Assembly: GCA_025210655.1 (NCBI GenBank)
Contig: JAOARG010000003.1
Span: 1-64,000 of the forward strand
Direction of reading: 5' to 3'
Source: Bacillota bacterium
GTDB taxonomy: Bacteria; Bacillota; Clostridia; Peptostreptococcales; Acidaminobacteraceae
Length of the DNA: 64,000 nt
Program-made: the position numbers and the translations under genes
Notes under the pieces: model-generated
Database searches by the model: none
The model's input: the letters and a program-made list of their open reading frames with translations, nothing else
Told to the model about the DNA's origin: nothing
In this document: positions 62,573-64,000 of the stretch, in pieces
Layout of the letters: each line of letters starts with the position of its first letter
How positions within the stretch are numbered: position 1 is the first letter of the stretch

Positions 62573-63070
62573 TTATTTATCGTGATAAAAGAAAGCCATT
62601 AATGTTTTGTTATCCTGAATAATCTGATCTTTAATCATATTCCTAAATGTAGTTGGGTCAAGCCATCTTATTGCAATAACATCATCATCCTCAATTATTT
62701 TATCTTTCCCAACAATATCTAGCTCTACCTTATAAATATATGTTTTACTCTTACTAAATCCAACTATTGGCCTAAATAAAATTATCTCTTCTAATTCTCC
62801 CGGGGATACTTCCAATCCAGCCTCTTCCATAAGCTCCTCAGACATTATCTCCTCCTTAGAAAGCCCTGGTTTATCAATTACACCTGCTGGTATCTCAAGA
62901 GTATTTCTACCCATAGCTGGTCTATACTGCTCAACCAACAAGATTTTCCCCTCTTTATCAAGCACAAGTGCTGAAACTGCATCATGGTTGTCTAAAATCT
63001 CATACCACTTTCCATTTATCTTTTCCTTGTATAATTTCATCCAGCCATCGTATACTAATTCTCTTTCCAT
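62573..63070 (-). CDS. NUDIX hydrolase (ADP-ribose pyrophosphatase-like)
   Basis: A 165-residue NUDIX enzyme. The core reads EIPAGVIDKPGLSKEEIMSE then ELMEEAGLEV (about residues 60-88); the usual R of REUxEExGU is E here but the metal-binding EE-x-x-E pattern stays. EQYRPAMGRNTLEIPAG is typical of ADP-sugar pyrophosphatases (NudF-like), which split ADP-ribose to AMP and ribose-5-phosphate. ATG 63070 follows AAGGAGG. It stands alone next to the large branched palindrome. Confidence 0.9.
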   Translation of the reverse strand: MERELVYDGWMKLYKEKINGKWYEILDNHDAVSALVLDKEGKILLVEQYRPAMGRNTLEIPAGVIDKPGLSKEEIMSEELMEEAGLEVSPGELEEIILFRPIVGFSKSKTYIYKVELDIVGKDKIIEDDDVIAIRWLDPTTFRNMIKDQIIQDNKTLMAFFYHDK

Positions 63071-63149
63071 TTTATTACCTCCTTATATTACCGCATCTAT
63101 TTCTATTATAGCAAAATATTTGGGGTAATCTTGAGTTATTTGCATGCTA

Positions 63150-63621
63150 GGTGGTGTATTTCTGCTTTTTGGCAGAAATGGTGGTTTACTCAATCCTTAG
63201 GGATTTTCGTGGTGGTTTACTTGCTGCAAGCAAGTGGTGGTTTGGTGAAAAGGGGAATCGCACTGTACTTTGTAAGTGCTAGTGGAATTAGTTTTATAAA
63301 TAAAACGAGGGGAAAAGGAAAGAGAAAAGACCTGAATACAAAAATCTGACTCTCGCTTGATAATATATAGCCATCCATAGAGAGTTTATTTAGCCCTAAA
63401 ACAGGCTAATAAGAGGGTCTTAATATTATCTTAGCATTTATAGCTAAAAAAAGTTTTTCATGCCCTTCCCATTCCCCCTTTCCCCTTCAAAGTACCAGCT
63501 TTGAAATTCCCCTTTTCCCCAAGCCTTTCCCAACCACCTTGTGCTAAAGGCACAAAAACCACCACTAGCACTTTAGTGCGCGTACACCACCATTTCTGCC
63601 CAAAAGCAGAAATAAACCACC
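63150..63621. repeat. branched palindromic element, large copy
   Basis: A 472-base tree-like palindrome. Main-stem pairs from outside in: GGTGGTGTA (63150-63158) with TAAACCACC (63613-63621); TGGTGGTTTAC (63179-63189) with GTACACCACCA (63582-63592); GTGGTGGTTT (63209-63218) with AAACCACCAC (63556-63565); 63236-63258 with 63506-63538 (bulged); 63307-63322 with 63463-63486. Between them sit short hairpins: TTTCTGC/GCAGAAA on both arms (63159-63178, 63593-63612), AATCC/GGATT (63192-63205), CTTGC/GCAAG (63220-63234), GCACT/AGTGC (63260-63279 and 63568-63579), TTTTAT/ATAAAA (63292-63305), CAAAG/CTTTG (63488-63503) and TTGTGC/GCACAA (63539-63555). Its inner part is related to 522-602. Open frames crossing it are not considered coding. 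Confidence 0.85.
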
Positions 63622-63629
63622 CAAACACA

Positions 63630-63666
63630 AAAAATACACTGGAAGCATGAGCTCCAGTGTATTTTG
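63630..63666 (-). terminator. terminator after the GntP-type permease gene
   Basis: Hairpin AAAATACACTGGA with TCCAGTGTATTTT (about 63632-63665), with T residues following on the minus strand. Confidence 0.9.
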
Positions 63667-63686
63667 AAGTCTAGTATTATTACTTT

Positions 63687-64000
63687 CTATACAACACCCA
63701 TAGTAGCGAATACAATTGCTACTGCAGTTGCAATAAGTGGAATTACAACTGTACACATACCTAAGTCAGCATAAGAGTCCTTATGAGTAAGCTGTGTAAC
63801 AGCAAGTAATGTAATTACTGCACCATTATGTGGAAGTGTATCAAGACCACCACAAGCCATTGCAGCTATTCTATGGAAAGCTTCTGGATTAATACCTAAT
63901 GCTTGAGCTTTAGCCATATAAGTTTCACCAAGTGCAGCAAGTGCTATAGACATACCACCTGAAGCTGAACCTGTGATACCTGCAAGTGTTGATGTTGAAA
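63687..64000 (-). CDS. GntP-type permease, C-terminal part (cut by window edge)
   Basis: The last 104 residues of a membrane transporter. GITGSASGGMSIALAALGE, AFHRIAAMACGGLDTLPHNG and AVITLLAVTQLTHKDSY match the C-terminal third of GntP-family permeases of the kind annotated for 3-hydroxybutyrate or organic acids. The final helix IPLIATAVAIVFATMGVV ends the protein. It is not closely similar to the glycerate GntP at 32014-33264. The start lies beyond position 64000. Confidence 0.82.
   Translation of the reverse strand, partial: STSTLAGITGSASGGMSIALAALGETYMAKAQALGINPEAFHRIAAMACGGLDTLPHNGAVITLLAVTQLTHKDSYADLGMCTVVIPLIATAVAIVFATMGVV

Larger units (their letters stand above)
63071..63686. other. 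616-base intergenic region
   Basis: It holds the NUDIX gene ribosome binding site, the large branched palindrome and the terminator of the GntP-type gene. The unpaired centre of the palindrome (about 63323-63460) contains small hairpins (ACTCTC/GAGAGT, TAGCC/GGCTA, TTAGC/GCTAA). I see no gene. Confidence 0.7.

Noticed and set aside
63131-63349. Plus-strand open frame of 72 codons in the large palindrome
   Set aside because: It runs through repeat arms, has no ribosome binding site, and its codons simply follow the GGTGGTTTA layers.
63150-63621. Insertion sequence or MITE
   Set aside because: No terminal target-site duplication, transposase or simple terminal inverted repeat was recognised; the pairing continues through many layers instead.
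1-64000. tRNA, rRNA, prophage or replication origin
   Set aside because: No cloverleaf, rRNA-like stretch, phage gene or DnaA-box cluster was recognised by reading; a tRNA or covariance-model scan would be needed to be certain.

Overview
The window reads as about 64 kb of chromosome from a low-GC, strictly anaerobic Gram-positive bacterium, most likely class Clostridia. The reasons are strong AGGAGG-type ribosome binding sites, AT-rich TTGACA/TATAAT promoters, [FeFe]-hydrogenases, PduL-type phosphotransacylase, OadA/PycB-type carboxyltransferase and many c-di-GMP proteins. Genus cannot be fixed from the sequence alone. No rRNA, tRNA, CRISPR array, phage or transposase gene was seen. Most genes lie on the minus strand.

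Layout. 1-791: the start of an iron-containing alcohol dehydrogenase gene and a branched palindromic element. 0.8-2.6 kb: MATE exporter and its MarR regulator, whose promoter carries two identical-architecture palindromes, one of which is also a terminator. 2.7-7.6 kb: four-gene H2-sensing/hydrogenase operon (2Fe-2S protein, PAS-linked hydrogenase-like sensor, SpoIIE/PP2C phosphatase, [FeFe]-hydrogenase) behind two candidate promoters, one overlapped by a Rex-like site. 7.6-10.2 kb: HD-GYP protein and a half-size siroheme reductase-like protein. 10.3-24 kb: mixed genes, including an SLH-like secreted protein, a FosB-like thiol transferase fused to an unknown domain, an oxidoreductase, two nitroreductases, an AraC regulator, an orphan prepilin, KdgT, two GGDEF proteins, a MagIII-like DNA glycosylase and an Amj-type lipid II flippase. 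24-34 kb: carboxyltransferase, Lrp regulator and threonine aldolase, then a GGDEF protein, then a glycerate operon (GntP permease, glycerate kinase, CdaR).

34-42 kb: heme/siroheme operon hemA-sirC-hemC-cobA/hemD-hemB-hemL behind a cobalamin riboswitch and terminator. Its siroheme branch could supply the reductase at 9.4 kb. 42-45 kb: a molybdate/tungstate-type ABC transporter with a DUF364 protein, and a candidate free-standing small RNA upstream of it. 45-50 kb: two GGDEF-family proteins, one with an EAL domain. 50-53.2 kb: TPP-riboswitch-controlled thiamine-precursor ABC transporter. 53-59 kb: a large anchored repeat protein, a radical SAM protein, a SEC-C protein and a DUF4003-like protein. 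59-64 kb: deoC-pduL, flavodoxin-like reductase, hpt, small conserved proteins, NUDIX hydrolase, a large branched palindrome and the 3' end of a GntP-type permease.

The most unusual content is non-coding. Two related elements (522-723 and 63150-63621) are long interrupted palindromes in which short hairpins sit opposite each other at the joints of a main stem, giving a tree-like fold. The larger one looks like the smaller core with extra outer layers. Two other intergenic regions (34371-34554 and 58951-59215) combine a GTAGGTCG-type direct repeat with runs of small hairpins.
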